From Massospora cicadina (taxonomy: Eukaryota; Entomophthoromycota; Entomophthoromycetes; Entomophthorales; Entomophthoraceae): 64,000 nt of DNA. Both the position numbers and the translations under genes were made by a program. Position 1 is the stretch's first letter, and every line of letters starts with the position of its first letter. Below are positions 45,790 through 57,782 of the stretch, piece after piece. The notes beneath the pieces were generated by a model. That model was not told the origin of the DNA. It did not search any database and saw only the letters and a program-made list of their open reading frames with translations. Where the stretch lies: assembly GCA_022478985.1 (NCBI GenBank), contig JAKSZP010009242.1, positions 124,001-188,000 on the forward strand, given 5' to 3'.

Positions 45790-46295
45790 TAACATCCCCT
45801 TATGTTAAGAAGAACCAACTCAGGGTGAACTAGGTCCGCCACAAATAGTCCAAAGGCGCTGAAAGAAGAAAATACATCAGTAGAATCAGAATGAGTTGAA
45901 ATATGGATTTTCTAGGAGTAGTCCATTAAGAAAATGAAGCCCAGTCTGGGGGAATACAGGTAACAAGAAACGGAGAAGCAACCTAAGAAGATCCTTTAAG
46001 TGACAAGGTTTCATATAACCCCAACCTAGGGAAAACAGGCTTTCTAGAAATTTTATCAGCAAGAACAAATGAACTAGGCTGGCATAGAATGTGGCTGTGG
46101 AACAGCGCTCTTCAGAGGCAGCAGTGAGGAGGACATGGAATGGGAACACACAAAAGAAGGAATAAATAAAAATGCATTGAGTAAGGAATGGATATGGATC
46201 AAGAGCACTCCAAATTTAAACCATGCTGGCAGACTTAATTAGACTCCATGCGTGTATGCCCCCAAAAAGCCTTTATCACTAGATAATCTGGTCAA
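45790..46295 (+). pseudogene. G6 accessory frame between pol and 3' LTR
   Basis: Plus-strand pieces include ENEAQSGGIQVTRNGEAT, then CGTALFRGSSEEDMEWEHTK. Close to the LTR come KFKPCWQT (one frame) and KKPLSLDNLVKRGDVLGY (another), which match NFKPCWLV and ISLDNPVKWGMLGF in G3. Function unknown. An 87-residue minus frame over the same bases is a shadow. Confidence 0.45.
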
Positions 46296-46306
46296 GCGAG
46301 GGGATG

Positions 46307-47579
46307 TGTTAGGATATTTGCCCATATTACCCATTTTCATAGATTATAATTAATCTGCTGGTCCACTAGGGGATTCATCCCGCTAGTGGATGTTTAAGTT
46401 ATCAATTACATATATGAAAACTATTGTTCAGAGAAATATTCTAATGAAAATTTATTGTCCGCCAGATTACAATCTGCCAGACTAATAAGTGTTTTGTCAA
46501 AGATGATCCCTGACAATAAACAAGAAATTAGGGTATCAATTTCATTATTAATACTTAATTGACTTGTAGAAGTTAATCAAGAGTAGTTACCAATCAACTA
46601 AGAGGTTCATAAATTGATGGTGAGTAATGACACCCGTCATAGAGAAACTTTTAAGTTAACTTTTTTCTGGATCACAATCTGCTGTTTATGGGTAAGAGTT
46701 CCATTACCTGTGCAGGTTGTTACCATATAAGGATAAATCCAAATGGGAGTTGAGCGAAGATGCTAGAAAACATTCTTTGTTTCAACTCAGAAGAGATCGC
46801 AGTCAAGCAGGGGAAAGAAACCAATTAAATCAGTTTAAAAAGTCATCATTTCTGAGGAGTGGTAGCATAGCAGGGTGGTTCCTGCTCCATTCTGGGTCAG
46901 GTTTTGATTGTTAAAAGCTCAAAATCAGCACAGGTTGAAAAAGATCAGCGTGGTATATTTGTGTACGGTCAACCTGCCTCGTTTACTAAGATCATTTCTC
47001 ATGATCCTGGGGTAATTTTATCTGCAACAGCCGCCATCCAATTGGGGTTTCAACCAAATATTTGTGGACAAGATCCCCTATAATTCCCCTTAAATTTTTA
47101 TAATAAATCATATTAAGATTTTATTGTATACAACTATCAATAAGGTTTTATAATTTATACTGTTTGCTCTTGTTATTAAAGTTGGAAAAACAAGAAGTTT
47201 TTTTTCTATATTGTTGATCTCTGAAAACTCTGCATGAAGAGAAGGAAGAACAAACTTTGAGCCTTATCCTAGGTAAGTTCTATCAGATGAAGTAGTGAAG
47301 AAGTCCCTAATATTACAAAGGAATTAAATATTAAGACAAGTACCAAGTTGGCAAAGGATCAGATTACTATCATGGCTCTCAGCTCAACTAGAATAGTAGT
47401 TTTCATACTACTCTCGCCCATTATAATGTATTACTATCAACAGACTAAACAACGCACATACAAGGAACCTGTGCAGTTGAGCAATGGAGCCAAAGTTACA
47501 TATAAAGGAAGCAGAAATTAAAATCCTAAACTTTACAATTTGGTGCAAATCTAAGTTGCAAGCTCCCAAAGGTTTAACA
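46307..47579 (+). repeat. 3' LTR of G6
   Basis: 1273 bp, partner of 39113-40244, ending GTTTAACA. It is longer than the 5' LTR through several small indels; one extra block is at about 46860-46985. Confidence 0.87.
47372..47521 (+). CDS. LTR-encoded small membrane peptide (49 residues)
   Basis: ATG at 47372 to TAA at 47519-47521. The peptide has a short polar start, one hydrophobic span (IVVFILLSPIIMYYY) and a basic tail (QQTKQRTYKEPVQL), which would suit a single-pass membrane peptide. The same frame is kept for about 45 codons in the other LTR (40027-40170) with only about a dozen base changes, while flanking LTR sequence looks more diverged. No known family. It may be chance, since LTRs are identical at birth and this frame need not have been used. 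Confidence 0.4.
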   Translation: MALSSTRIVVFILLSPIIMYYYQQTKQRTYKEPVQLSNGAKVTYKGSRN

Positions 47580-47584
47580 CTATC

Positions 47585-48640
47585 CATTGTAAAAACAACC
47601 GTTAATTATTATAAAGCCACTAAGTTGTTGGGCATGGCAGACTGGTCAAGCTCTGAAGCAAGTCCAACAGAATTACCAATAAGAGTCCAAGGGTTAATAT
47701 TCATGAAAAATTAATAGGTATCATGAATGTCAAATTTAGCAGCCTGTCAAGGCCTCCACCTATTAACTAATGAAAATTGACAGGACTATATACAATATTG
47801 AAAGATGATATTATGCCTTGACTACAGCATATTATACTGGTACCTCATTTTGAATATCAACACTTTACTAAGTGGGTTATAAGTAAACCTTTTTGCAATT
47901 TCATAGAAATCAATACTCTAAATTCCTCATTAAAAATTTAATTTATAGGCTTAAGAGTCCAAGGGTTATTTAAATGGACAATGCCACCAATATTAATTTT
48001 GAATAATCTAGGAACTAAGTAAACTCATGAGAATTATAGGGGTTTACACTGCTTCTTACCATCCAGAAATCATGGGACTGTCAAGAAGTTCAACAGAATC
48101 CTAGAGCAGATTTTGCATCTTTTGCTGTTTCTTCTTCAGCCCAAAGGACCCTTTATGTTGGCCAACAATTTTTGCCTATAACTTTTAGCTATCATAATAC
48201 CCTGGAGTCTCTACCTAATTAACTTCTCTAAGAAGGTAGCCTGTCTTGCCTCCATTTTTACACTTAATCTAGAAGAAAAGGATGAGATCTTACCCAAAGA
48301 TTATTTTGACATATTTTAGAGAGTTTAATATTCAAATTAACATGATGTGGCTCCTGAATATAAAGATTAGCCAGAAGACCCATGAAAATATGGATAAAGG
48401 AGTTCTACACAAGTTTAAAGAAAATGACCAGGTATATTAATGTGACACATACAGTTTAGGAATTACACATAAAATTTCACCACTTTTGAAAGGACCATAT
48501 GTAATAAATCGTTTTTTCTTTGAAGTCTATACCATCAAACAACAGCCATTAGGATTATCAATATGATTACGCAAATTTCTAAGACCTTACTATGGCATTC
48601 AACCTCCTTAGAAAGGCCATTTAAAGAATGAGTTAAGTAA
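47585..48640 (+). pseudogene. G2 integrase relic
   Basis: Plus-strand pieces: LFKWTMPPILILNNLGTK (about 47980-48020) covers the SDNGTKF region with Asp lost. Next comes FLPSRNHGTVKKFNRILEQI (about 48055-48110), the YHPQ.NGTVERFNR.LE region, with the catalytic Glu changed to Lys. The C-terminus (about 48420-48610) reads LGITHKISPLLKGPYVINRF and ends LRKFLRPYYGIQPP. A purine-rich tract (48632-48650) and the 3' LTR follow. This completes G2 after the G6 insertion. Confidence 0.75.
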
Positions 48641-48650
48641 AGAGTGAGAC

Positions 48651-49187
48651 TGTTGTCAAAAATGTTGACTTAATTATGATAACTAACTTCCGCTCCTTTT
48701 CCTCTTTTTAGCGTTAATAGATCAAATGTAAGTGTCCTAATCATTAGCCCATATTACTATCCGTCCCATATTTTGAGCATTCCAATCATCTCAGAATCAC
48801 GTGGTGATTCCCATCCTTTTATCAGACTATTTCTGTATATGGGTATGATTATGCCTATTGTAACCCTTGTATGCATTGTACCACAATTGATTGTGATTAT
48901 AAAATCAAGGCATTGCTTTTCTGTGACTAATGATTGACTATATATTTTTTATGAATATCTTAATTAAGAATCAAATTTTCCCATGTTTATCAAGTATATC
49001 AGAAGTTGTTCCAGGAGTAGAGAATTATTATAATAGTAATTCGAGAATTTATTATCATTTTAGATTTTTTCTTTACTGTATTTTGTGGAATTAACCTTGT
49101 AAGGAACATATTTCATGTGATCAGGAAATATAGAAGAAGTTCCACAAATAAATTTTAATTTGTGAAGTATTGTGCATTTTCTACACA
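48651..49187 (+). repeat. 3' LTR of G2
   Basis: Starts TGTTGTCAAA after a purine-rich tract and ends CTACACA. The last 315 bp align with 6691-7004. The base after it begins G7 pol sequence. Confidence 0.65.
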
Positions 49188-50275
49188 CTAGGGCTAGAAT
49201 TGACGCAAATGTAGAAGTTCTTCTCATATTTCAAGTATTAGAATTGGGGATTTCACTAATTTATGTTTGAGTTATTTAAGGAATCTTCCTGTTCTTGTTC
49301 CCAATCAAACAATATTCTTTGTTCATCAGGTGCATAAGTGGATTGGTGATGACCGCAAAGTATAGCATGAATTAGTGATAATAGCCTACCATGACTAAGA
49401 ACACCTAGATTTTTTTTAATTAATTTAAGTGACTCATACTGATAGGTGCTCTGGCATTTCCTTGTTAGGACTTTATTCCTTTTTTTAGTCTATTTTGTGG
49501 CTTAAAAACTAACTGATCCTTTAAACAGAACATTTGTTTATTTTTAATTAGAAACTGTTCTCTCTCAGGCGGGTAAAGACTTCCTTCAGGTGTGATAGAT
49601 ATTCCTTGAATGTTTTGCTGAACACCATGATGTAGTCTTGGTAAATGAGTACACTTAACATCAGATCTCTAGAATTTTGATCTATATCTCGCTGAAACGT
49701 AGCTGAGGCGTTCCACAAGCCCTGTGGCATACATGTTTGATTGTACGTCTAGTTGATCTTTAATGCACACTTCTCCTGGTCCTCTGGAGACGTCTCCATC
49801 TGCCAGTAACTGCTGGCTAAGCCCATTGTGGGTAATTAGCGTGAGCCTCCTAGTCATTTGAGGCATCATCAATGAGTGGTATTGATTACAGATCTTCTTG
49901 TTAAGCCTTTGTGCCTTCTATAGCACATATTAGTCCTGTGTGTTCTATCCTTTTTATGCACTATTAGGTGAGGTGACGCCCAAAGTCTCTTAAAGACGTA
50001 CAAGACCTGCATCCATAAGTTGTTGTAGCTCTTTTAAATTATTTCTTATTTGCTCTCAAATCAGCTTTGAGGAATTTATCTGAATGATATGGCATTCCTA
50101 TTGTCAATATCGTGAACTACTCCCAAACATAAGCCATAATCATTGAGTCTAATGCTCAAAAATCCCTGAGTATTGATACTGAAATATCACTGAGCTCTTT
50201 CTTTTTTATGTTGGCTCGTGCAGACCAATTTCATCATTGCCAGTGATTTCATGAACTGATTAAGCGTCGCATAGC
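49188..50275 (-). pseudogene. G7 reverse transcriptase relic
   Basis: Minus strand. About 49910-49985 reads LWASPHLIVHKKDRTHR, the fingers block. About 49760-49825 reads MGLASSYWQMETSPEDQEKC, the first-Asp block with Asp changed to Gly. 49548-49730 is open: MPQGLWNASATFQRDID, VLIYQDYIMVFSKTFKEYL (YLDD read as YQDY) and LKEVFTRLREN. About 49265-49325 reads ILFDWEQEQEDSL, the start of the RT-RH connection, where G2 cuts in. 50267-50275 (TCGCATAGC) is the left duplication of L3. Confidence 0.82.
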
Positions 50276-50409
50276 GCTTTTCTTTCTAACAACAATAACT
50301 TCAGTTACTAAGATTCGATTAAAACAAAAAATTTTGATAATCACACAGGTGAGATGAGCGAATTCAACAAATCCCAACTAAACTGCGCGAAAGCCATATC
50401 TGGCAATGG

Positions 50410-51480
50410 CAAAAGGTGCACCAAAGGGCAAAAAAACGCCCTGGGAGGGGATCTGGAGCCAACGCGGCCAAAAAGCCACAAGCCTAAACACTGCCCAGGT
50501 TTGTGGAGTTCACGAAAAAACAAAACCAATATATGGAAATACAGTATACACAGCCCCTATCAAAAGTGGAACACGAGCTCCAACTTTTCTTAGGGATAGA
50601 GCCCCCAATTCTGTGGGAGAAGGTGGGTGAGGCACAAGCCTCCCTTTTCCCCATGCGGTGTACTTTACCACCCACACCATCCACCGTGGCTGGATCAATA
50701 TGAGTTTTGAAACTGAAGAGGATGCAGATGCCATGGTAAAAGTCTGTATCAAGATTGCCCTCCCCAAGGGCAAACAAATTGTGTGCGCCGCGCGAACCAG
50801 ATGGAACAAAGCAAATACTTTGCTCATCTCATTCAACCTGCTCCTCATCAACCTTCCCTGCAAACTAATTGTTAAGGAACTCCAAATCAGCCTTCAGAGC
50901 TACGGAGAAATCAAACAAAATTACAGTGATTCCATCTGATGCCAAACATTTTCACAGTAAAGGCGATTGCCATGATCAACCAGGTCTCTGATGTGGCTGT
51001 GGACCTAACCAAAATTCCACGCACCATGGTGTTTCAACTCCTAGATGGGGAAGTGTCTAAGACATTCCACGTCACACTGGAACGCGCACCGCCCATCTGC
51101 AACCATTGCACCACATTGGGGCATAAGGAACATGCATGCCCTGTGTAGGAGGGCATCTTATCCTCAGACTTCTGCGATGACGGAGAGGATGGGCACTACA
51201 TCCTCATAGACCCAGTATCACCCAAACTACGCAAAGAGGTATAGAAGGCCTGCAAGTGGGCAGTGGCCAAGGCCGCATCACTCGCAACCTCCTCCTTCAT
51301 TCAAGACCAAAATTAGGAGGATATATAGGAAATCGGCAAATGCAGCCAATCAGAACAGAATGCCAAGCCAAAGAAGCCATGGAAGATATTAACTGAGTCA
51401 AACAGTCGGAGCAGACAGCTCATGCTGAAAATTTCTCAACAATCTGACTGAATCACCACCTGATCTCAATCAAATGAACT
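50410..51480 (+). pseudogene. L3 ORF1
   Basis: Plus-strand pieces: GWINMSFETEEDADAM and KIALPKGKQIVCAAR (50658-50939), then LQISLQSYGEIKQNY of the RRM-like part. The zinc knuckle CNHCTTLGHKEHAC (51099-51143, C-x2-C-x4-H-x4-C) is fully intact in the frame 50939-51148. After a stop the frame continues with HYILIDPVSPKLRKEV, matching YLLVKLISPQEWKKA in L1. ORF1 would bind the LINE RNA. Confidence 0.75.
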
Positions 51481-51879
51481 TACCTGGACAATTTGACTTC
51501 ACTATGGGCGAGACAGCAGGACCTAGAACTTCAAAATCAAGCCCTATAAAAAATCAGAAACGAATCAGCACACCATTTCGAGTCTCACAAAATCATGTGC
51601 GGAAAAGCTTAATACAAACCCCAAATCCAACAAAACCTGCATGAAATCAACACAAGGTAAGGAACTGGACAACGCCTTAGAGTGGACTGGCCCAATCACA
51701 CGGAGCAAGTTCAAGGCAATGAATAGGGACTAGGGCTGGAAGGCCCACCCAGCTGCTCCTGATGCGCTGCAGGCACCTCAGTGTCAATAGGGACGCTAAA
51801 CATCGCAAGAGCCAGGGCTCACGCGTCCCAAGCCAAAGAGCTGGACTTCCTGCATAAATCCCCTGTATAGTCTTGGCCA

Positions 51880-54800
51880 TATAAGCAACACACTATCTAC
51901 AGGGGGAAGAGGGATCCTGGATGCCAGGGTTTCACCATACCAGTTGGTATGGACATCCCACTGTGGGGTGGTCATCTAAAATAACAAAAAATAAAAAATC
52001 GCTGACTCCTCCTCAGATCTACATGGCCATGTCCAAGCTGCAATGATTGCAAACCAAGAGGCCACAATCTCGATAGCTTGTATCTATGCACCATGCGCTG
52101 CAACTAAGAGGAAACAATTCCTCAAAGCCATCCTGACGCTCAGCCTCCCACCAGAAACCATCCTGCTGGGCGATTTTAACTGCTGGGACAACCCCACCGC
52201 GGACTAATGGCCCAAACTAAGGGATACCCACCAGGACACATCAAGTTCCGTGCGATGAAGGCATCCCTTGGCCTGTATGACACACTCCCCCCAGGTCACC
52301 ACTCCCCTCTCCCACATGACCCACCCCAGCATACATGAAGGGAACGCTCATCTCAATGAGCTGCATTGATCACATCCTTGTACCAAAATCCTGCTACTAG
52401 TTTATTTCTAACTTTGCTACAAAAAGATTAATTTCTCTGACCACCGACTAGTTTCAGTGCAGCTCATGCCAACTAGCTCTCAAAAATGGACGTCACCCTT
52501 GAGGAAGCCATACCCAGAGAAGATAAAATTACCTGAAGTTTCCAACTGGGTCAAGCATGAAGCCATGACCCAGAGTTTGCAACCTCATTCATATTGGATC
52601 TCATCAGAACTTGGGAAAAATTCAAATCTGAACTAATATACAAAACTTGCCATATCGCCTTGTGCAAGTATACCACGGACACAGCCACAATCAGGCGACC
52701 TTGGCGGAACTAGACCATCTTGAGATCAACACCCTAAAGTCAAGATACAGCCCCATTTGGGGGCGCAAATGGGCGGAAATCTGCACCCGCATAAACGCCC
52801 TCATCTACAAACACCAACACAGAATTAAAGTATTGTGGAAAGGTAAGTACATAAAAGAAGGCGAAATCTGTTCAGCTTATTTCTTCCACCAATATCAATT
52901 CAAAGACAACCTGCCCCAGTGCGCACAGGTCTGCAAAGCTAAAAGCACCGTGGTAACTGCCCCAATGGAGGTCAAGGCGGAAATACACTGCTATTACACT
53001 AAACTTTATCACGACACCCCATCCAATTCCCAGAAAATAAAAAATTATACACACGGCAGGAATAAGGAGTGCACCGCCAGAATATAGTCTTTTAAACATG
53101 ATAACACAGGAGGAGCTCTGGAACACATTCCAAGGTGCGCCGCATAGGAAATACTCGGGCCCTGATGGGATACTCTGAGAATTTTAAAAAAATATTCTAA
53201 ACAGATCGCCCCCCTCCTCTTAGCATGGATGAACCAGTGCCTGCTGGAGATACGCCTCCTGCCTGGAGGCCAGGGCTCCTATGTCATTACCCTGTTTAAA
53301 AAGGGCGACAGACTGGACCTGGCCAACTGGCGCCTGATTGCACTTTCAAACACTGACACAAAACTACTTACAGAAATTCTAGCCACCAGATTAGGCACAT
53401 TAGCCTCTAAAGCCCTATTACCCAATCAATTTGGTTTCACACCAGGGCGCTCCATCTGGTCTAATATACACACCGTCGCCAATAGATGCCAGTCCAAAGC
53501 AACTGGATACCTGGTATTCCTTGACCAGGAGAAGGCATACAACCGCATTATCTGGCCATACTTGAAGGCATGCCTAAGCGCCTTCAATCTTCCACCCAGG
53601 TTCATTAACTGGGCGATGCTCCTCACAAGCTCCGCTTCTATGGATGTGTTTGGCCCTGGCTTCCTAACTGACAAGATCACACCACGCAGATGGCTCAAAA
53701 AAGGGACCCCCTCATCCTGCTACTCTACAACTTCATCTTTGATCCACTCCTCCGCGTTGCCAATTCACACCTCATGGCATAACTGCACAAGGCCAGCCCC
53801 AGTCAAGAACTACCCTTTGCGGATGACTGCGTGACAGGTATAGCTAACAATAATGATGCCTGACAGTTGGAATGCACCCTAGAGAAATACTCCAATGTGA
53901 TTAATACATCGCTCAATAAACATAAAACAGAAATAATCCTCCTAGGCAAATACATTAATAACTGGACCACAACACCCAAACCCCACAACCCCCCAAGATG
54001 GAAAAGCCCACTCATCCTACCCTTTGCATCAACCCCACCACCACCCCTGTCCGACACCTTAGGATATGGCTGGAAACAGGGTGGTATGCCAATGAGATGA
54101 TTGAAAATAAATTTACTACAACAGGTATCCAACTGCATTACCTCACTCAAGGGAAGATCCTCAGAGCTAACAGGGCGAGTAGCAGTTGCCAACTCGCTCA
54201 TCCTCCTAATGTTGCGGTTTCCCGCACATGCAATCCCCTTTTTGCCCACCTTAATAACATCAATATGCGCGCTTATCTAGGGCTGGCTTTGGACTGGATC
54301 CCAACCACCCATACGGGTAGAAACGCTATTTGGACTGTGCTCCAGAGGAGGCATGGGCTTAATAGACTTTGAGAGCCATGCCAATCGCATCCTGGGCACC
54401 TGGATAGAGGAAGTGCTAACCCCAGACCTCCCACAACAGCACTGGTCCAGAGCAGCAAGGGCCAACTTCACGCAGGCGCTCAAAATACCTAACCCACACA
54501 TCCCATTCAGCATACTAACATACCTCGCTAACCACCCCAATGCAGCGGGCCCACATGGAACCCCCCTCACTTTAAACGCCTCCTCCACACCATCCACCGC
54601 ATGGAATGGACCGTCGCTAACACTGGTGCTGTACAGGGATGGGGACGACCCAGAGCTCACTTCATGATAAGAAAACCACAAGACCATCCCCAGAAAGACA
54701 TACTCGCTACAACCCAACCATCACTAGAATTGACTACCTAGACACTTTGGACATCCCCTATGACCTAGCTACACAGAAGGTAATATGGAGGCTGACGCAC

Positions 54801-55490
54801 CATCCACTCCTCCAGCCAAGGGTAAGAGCCAACACCTGGCGCTGGCTGAGAAGGACCTATATAACGGCGGACCAAACCCATTCCCTCCATTCAACTTGCG
54901 CAGTATGTGGAGGGGAGGGCTCCCTACACCACCGCCTAGAAGCCTGGCTCCCATCCAGAGCCATATGGTGGGATGTTGCGCGCCTGCTTATGATCCAAGA
55001 CCACGAATTCTCTATCTCAAGGAGCCTCCTCGCGCTCCAGCTTGAGTCCCTAATTCTGTCTACCCTCCGCCCCTAATGGTAACCATTGTAATGTGGACAA
55101 TCCACACCATTGCCTTGGATGCGTTCAAGGGTACCGTCCCAACCATCCATGGGGTAATCAGTAGGTTCCACGTCCACTTACTGGAACACTTCCAAGACTG
55201 GCTTTATGTATACATGAAGCCAAGGAAACAGAGGCTCATAGAGTCATGGTTTCCACTCTGGTTCCTCCACATGGACCCCTTCCTTCACACCTGCTCCATA
55301 GCGGGGAAATCCCCTTGGAGTAGCACATCAACCCCCCATACTCGGCGGTTCCAGCTGGCAATAGGGGTAACCTGTATACCCCAGGGTGCCCAATCCTTTC
55401 TAATCCTCGATATCTTTCACTCCCCCCTTTTTTCCTACACACGCATTGGTACTGCTGCCCCTGGTCAGCTTGCCTCAGTTAAATAAAATC
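51880..55490 (+). pseudogene. L3 ORF2 (endonuclease-reverse transcriptase)
   Basis: AP-endonuclease: about 52075-52170 reads SIYAPCAATKRKQFLKAI and ILLGDFNCWDNP (GDFN catalytic block). About 52360 reads CIDHILVP, and about 52433 FSDHRLVSVQ, the SDH block. RT: 53229-53834 has KKGDRLDLANWRLI, FGFTPGRSIWSNIHTVANR, FLDQEKAYNRI (catalytic Asp changed to Asn) and, after a frameshift, LPFADDCVTGIANN with the FADD box intact at about 53812. C-terminus: CAVCGGEGSLHHRLEAW (near 54900; last Cys of the finger lost) and MWTIHTIALDAFKG (55091 on). Confidence 0.88.
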
Positions 55491-55504
55491 AATCATCGCA
55501 TAGC

Positions 55505-57760
55505 AAAACATCTGTGCTAAGGCTATAGTTTAGCCCTTTTTTAATATGGTGCTTCACAATGTTCCCAAGAAGGACTTAACCTCTCATTGGTACGTTGACT
55601 CACAGAATCCAGAAATTACTCTGAGCTCTTGATTGCTAACTCCTTCAAGTCTATATATCTTATGCATTGTCCTTTCCAATTTATCAATACTAATGTTAAC
55701 CAGCATAACCGTCTGTTCTCTAAGTAGCAAGTCCATCTCCTCACTAGAATTTAAAAGCAGATTAGACTCAGCTTCTACTATTGGTGTTAGTCGCTTTGTT
55801 CCCTTCAAATTTAACATCTAACTAACTGGGTACATAAAATGATAAGTTTTGATTTAAATAGTCGAAACTTATTATCCCTCTTTCCTTCAGCATGAAACAC
55901 AAGTGATATCTGGTAATTAGTAGAGTGCCTACATTGTGATTCGAGATGATGATTTCCTCAAAGTCAACTAGCATCTGCATTACTATGAGGAAACCATAAT
56001 GGTTGCTTTTAAGTACCACATATGGAGAGAAAAAAACAATGCATCAAAATTGTATAGGTAACTCACAAAAAGCTCCTAGTGCTTTAATTGACTAAGGCCT
56101 GGAGGTTATAGACTTGGAGTGATAATTGATATCAAAGCGAATTTCTTCATATCCACAACCTTAGAATACATAACGTTGACTAGATCTTAGTATCTAGTAC
56201 TTTAAACATTTAGACCTTGTGTATGGTAACTTTCACTTTCAGAATATTCTTGCTGATAGTTATGCCCACAGTAAGGATCGCTTTAACTGTTTGATTGAAT
56301 ACTCCTAGCTCTTAATGAAGGTAGGACCCTTTACAAAATTCAAGTGCCTCATGGTCCTTAATTGCAATCTTCTAAATGTAGTTTACACTACATTATAACC
56401 TTCTGATATACTGTCCTAAAATTTGAGCGGACTTGAAAGCTTGAGCCAATTAAGATTGTTCTGAGGGATCAAGCTCGGTATTTTAGTTTCAGAAAGGCAA
56501 GCACAACCACTACACTCAGGGCTCCAAAGACATATTATCCTAACTCAACTCTCAAATCAGGTCCAACTTCAACAATTTATATAATGTGTTGTGCTACAAA
56601 ATTCGACTGATCAAGGAATCTCCTCTTTAGGTTCTACTTTATTTTTCTTTCTTTTAGCTTGGTAAAATTCACTAAAAATGCCCTTCTTATTGACAGCTGT
56701 TATACAGAATTTGGCGTAATTAAGTACTCTTGTTTGACTGGTTGAAAAGCTTTATTTTAGGTTTATTCTCTTGGCTCTGGGCGACGTAAACAGCCTTTTT
56801 GGATATAGCGACATTGCCATCAATACTTATTGTTTAACGCTGTTTTATACGCGGCTTTGATGTTGATTAAGCCACATTAATTGCTTTTAAGGAATTGGCG
56901 GTTTTTATGAATAAGTACATTTCATCAGGAGTTGCAGGTGTGGTTTGAGAAAGCTAACATAATGGTCTTAGTGGTGACTATATAAGGCTTCAGTTTTGCA
57001 AAGCTGTTATTCTTGAGTAATACCTGTTTTCATAATCAACTACTAATCAAGATTCCCCTTCTCATTGTAAAGAAGTCTTGCTACATGTTTTAAACATCAT
57101 ATAAACTTCCAAACTTGGCAATGAATTTTCTTAACTTCAGCTCAGGTTTATTGGGTTGAAGAGTGGCCCTAATCACCTCATGTTTCTCTACTGATATATC
57201 CCTGAACATGGTGAGCTTTCTGTCTGTCTCTGGCTTATACATGCTGTTCTTGTATATTTGAATAAAATATTAATATATTTTATTCATAGGAGAAATAACG
57301 TCTTTAATTATGAGCGAAAGTTGGTACATTCACTAATTTAACTAGCCAAATAGGTTTTAAGCCATTACTGGTGTTGGTGTTGATGTTGGTAATATTTTAT
57401 CTCAATTATCAGAGGTTTTAAAGGAGGATGTCTAACTTTCATATTTTCAATATCTTGTCTTAAGTGATCAAACTGGGATTTATGATTTTCCAGCTTGGTA
57501 CTAATTATGTTTAAGCTTTGTACAATTTTGTTGTTTTTTATCTAAAAAATCCTCTATGTCATAACTGATTTATGGCCATCTCCATAATCTTTATTGTTCT
57601 AGTAATGATCTAATTCTAGTTAGTTCTCTAATCAAACGAGCTACATACTGCTTTAACTCATTGACCAACTTAAACATATCTACATATTTTGTTCATCCAG
57701 AAAATCCTCTTTATGGTAAACTTTCATGAATCATCATAGAACTATAAAAAATCGTTTAGT
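55505..57760 (-). pseudogene. G7 gag-PR region relic
   Basis: Minus strand. Nearest the PBS, about 57500-57680 reads KYVDMFKLVNELKQYVARL and RELTRIRSLLEQ, a helical region. 57100-57260 reads REKHEVIRATLQPNKPELKL. At the pol side 55584-55817 is open for 77 residues: EAESNLLLNSSEEMDLLLRE, then NISIDKLERTMHKIYRLEG. I found no zinc knuckle, no D-S-G protease block and no collagen-like tract. Assignment is by position between PBS and RT; stops are frequent. Confidence 0.45.
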
Positions 57761-57763
57761 GGC

Positions 57764-57781
57764 CCCCTGTATTGAGCACTA
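57764..57781 (-). promoter_or_regulatory. Primer-binding site of G7
   Basis: In the coding sense TAGTGCTCAATACAGGGG, against TGGTGCTCACTACAGGGG in G4. Only a few differences, two of them consistent with C-to-T-type decay. Confidence 0.65.
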
Positions 57782-57782
57782 G

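Larger units (their letters stand above)
39113..47579 (+). mobile_element. G6: Ty3/Gypsy element with 1.1-1.3 kb LTRs
   Basis: LTRs 39113-40244 and 46307-47579 both start TGTTAGGAT. The PBS is at 40247-40266 and a polypurine tract (AAGCGAGGGGA) precedes the 3' LTR. Gag, PR, RT, RH and IN relics follow in Gypsy order on the plus strand, then an A-rich spacer and an accessory frame as in G3. Flanks CCATC (39108-39112) and CTATC (47580-47584) are a likely TSD with one mismatch. It is inserted in G2 between RH and IN. The LTRs differ substantially and pol has many stops, so it is old. Confidence 0.87.
6691..49187 (+). mobile_element. G2: Ty3/Gypsy element that contains most of the window
   Basis: G2 is reconstructed from colinear plus-strand pieces: LTR remainder 6691-7004, PBS 7006-7024, gag relic to 9378, 30124-31442, RT 35797-36425, RT/RH 37556-39112, IN 47580-48640, purine-rich tract, then 3' LTR 48651-49187. 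Each gap is filled by another element with its own duplication: G3 (CCCCC on both sides), G5 (CCTTT), L2 (CTCAGG[C/A]CTAAACTT) and G6 (CCATC/CTATC). The pieces resume in the right place in the protein order, which is the main support. The sequence is AT-rich and heavily mutated, so this is one of the oldest layers. Confidence 0.7.
50276..55495 (+). mobile_element. L3: near full-length LINE, same family as L1
   Basis: 5.2-kb plus-strand LINE with flanks TCGCATAGC at 50267-50275 and 55496-55504 (perfect 9-bp TSD). It shares with L1 the 5' pyrimidine start, GATAATCACACAGG, the ORF1 zinc knuckle, AP-endonuclease, RT and C-terminal blocks. The tail reads AAATAAAATCAATCA. It looks clearly more GC-rich than G7. 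ORFs hold stops and frameshifts. Confidence 0.9.

Noticed and set aside
50484..50863. Two minus frames of 97 and 117 residues
   Set aside because: They are antisense to L3 ORF1, whose plus-strand zinc-knuckle and GW.N.SFE blocks match L1.
56180..56205. ATCTAGTACTTTAAA, resembling the micro-retroposon core
   Set aside because: It shares only ATCTAGTACT, lacks GACC and an A-tail, and has no flanking duplication.
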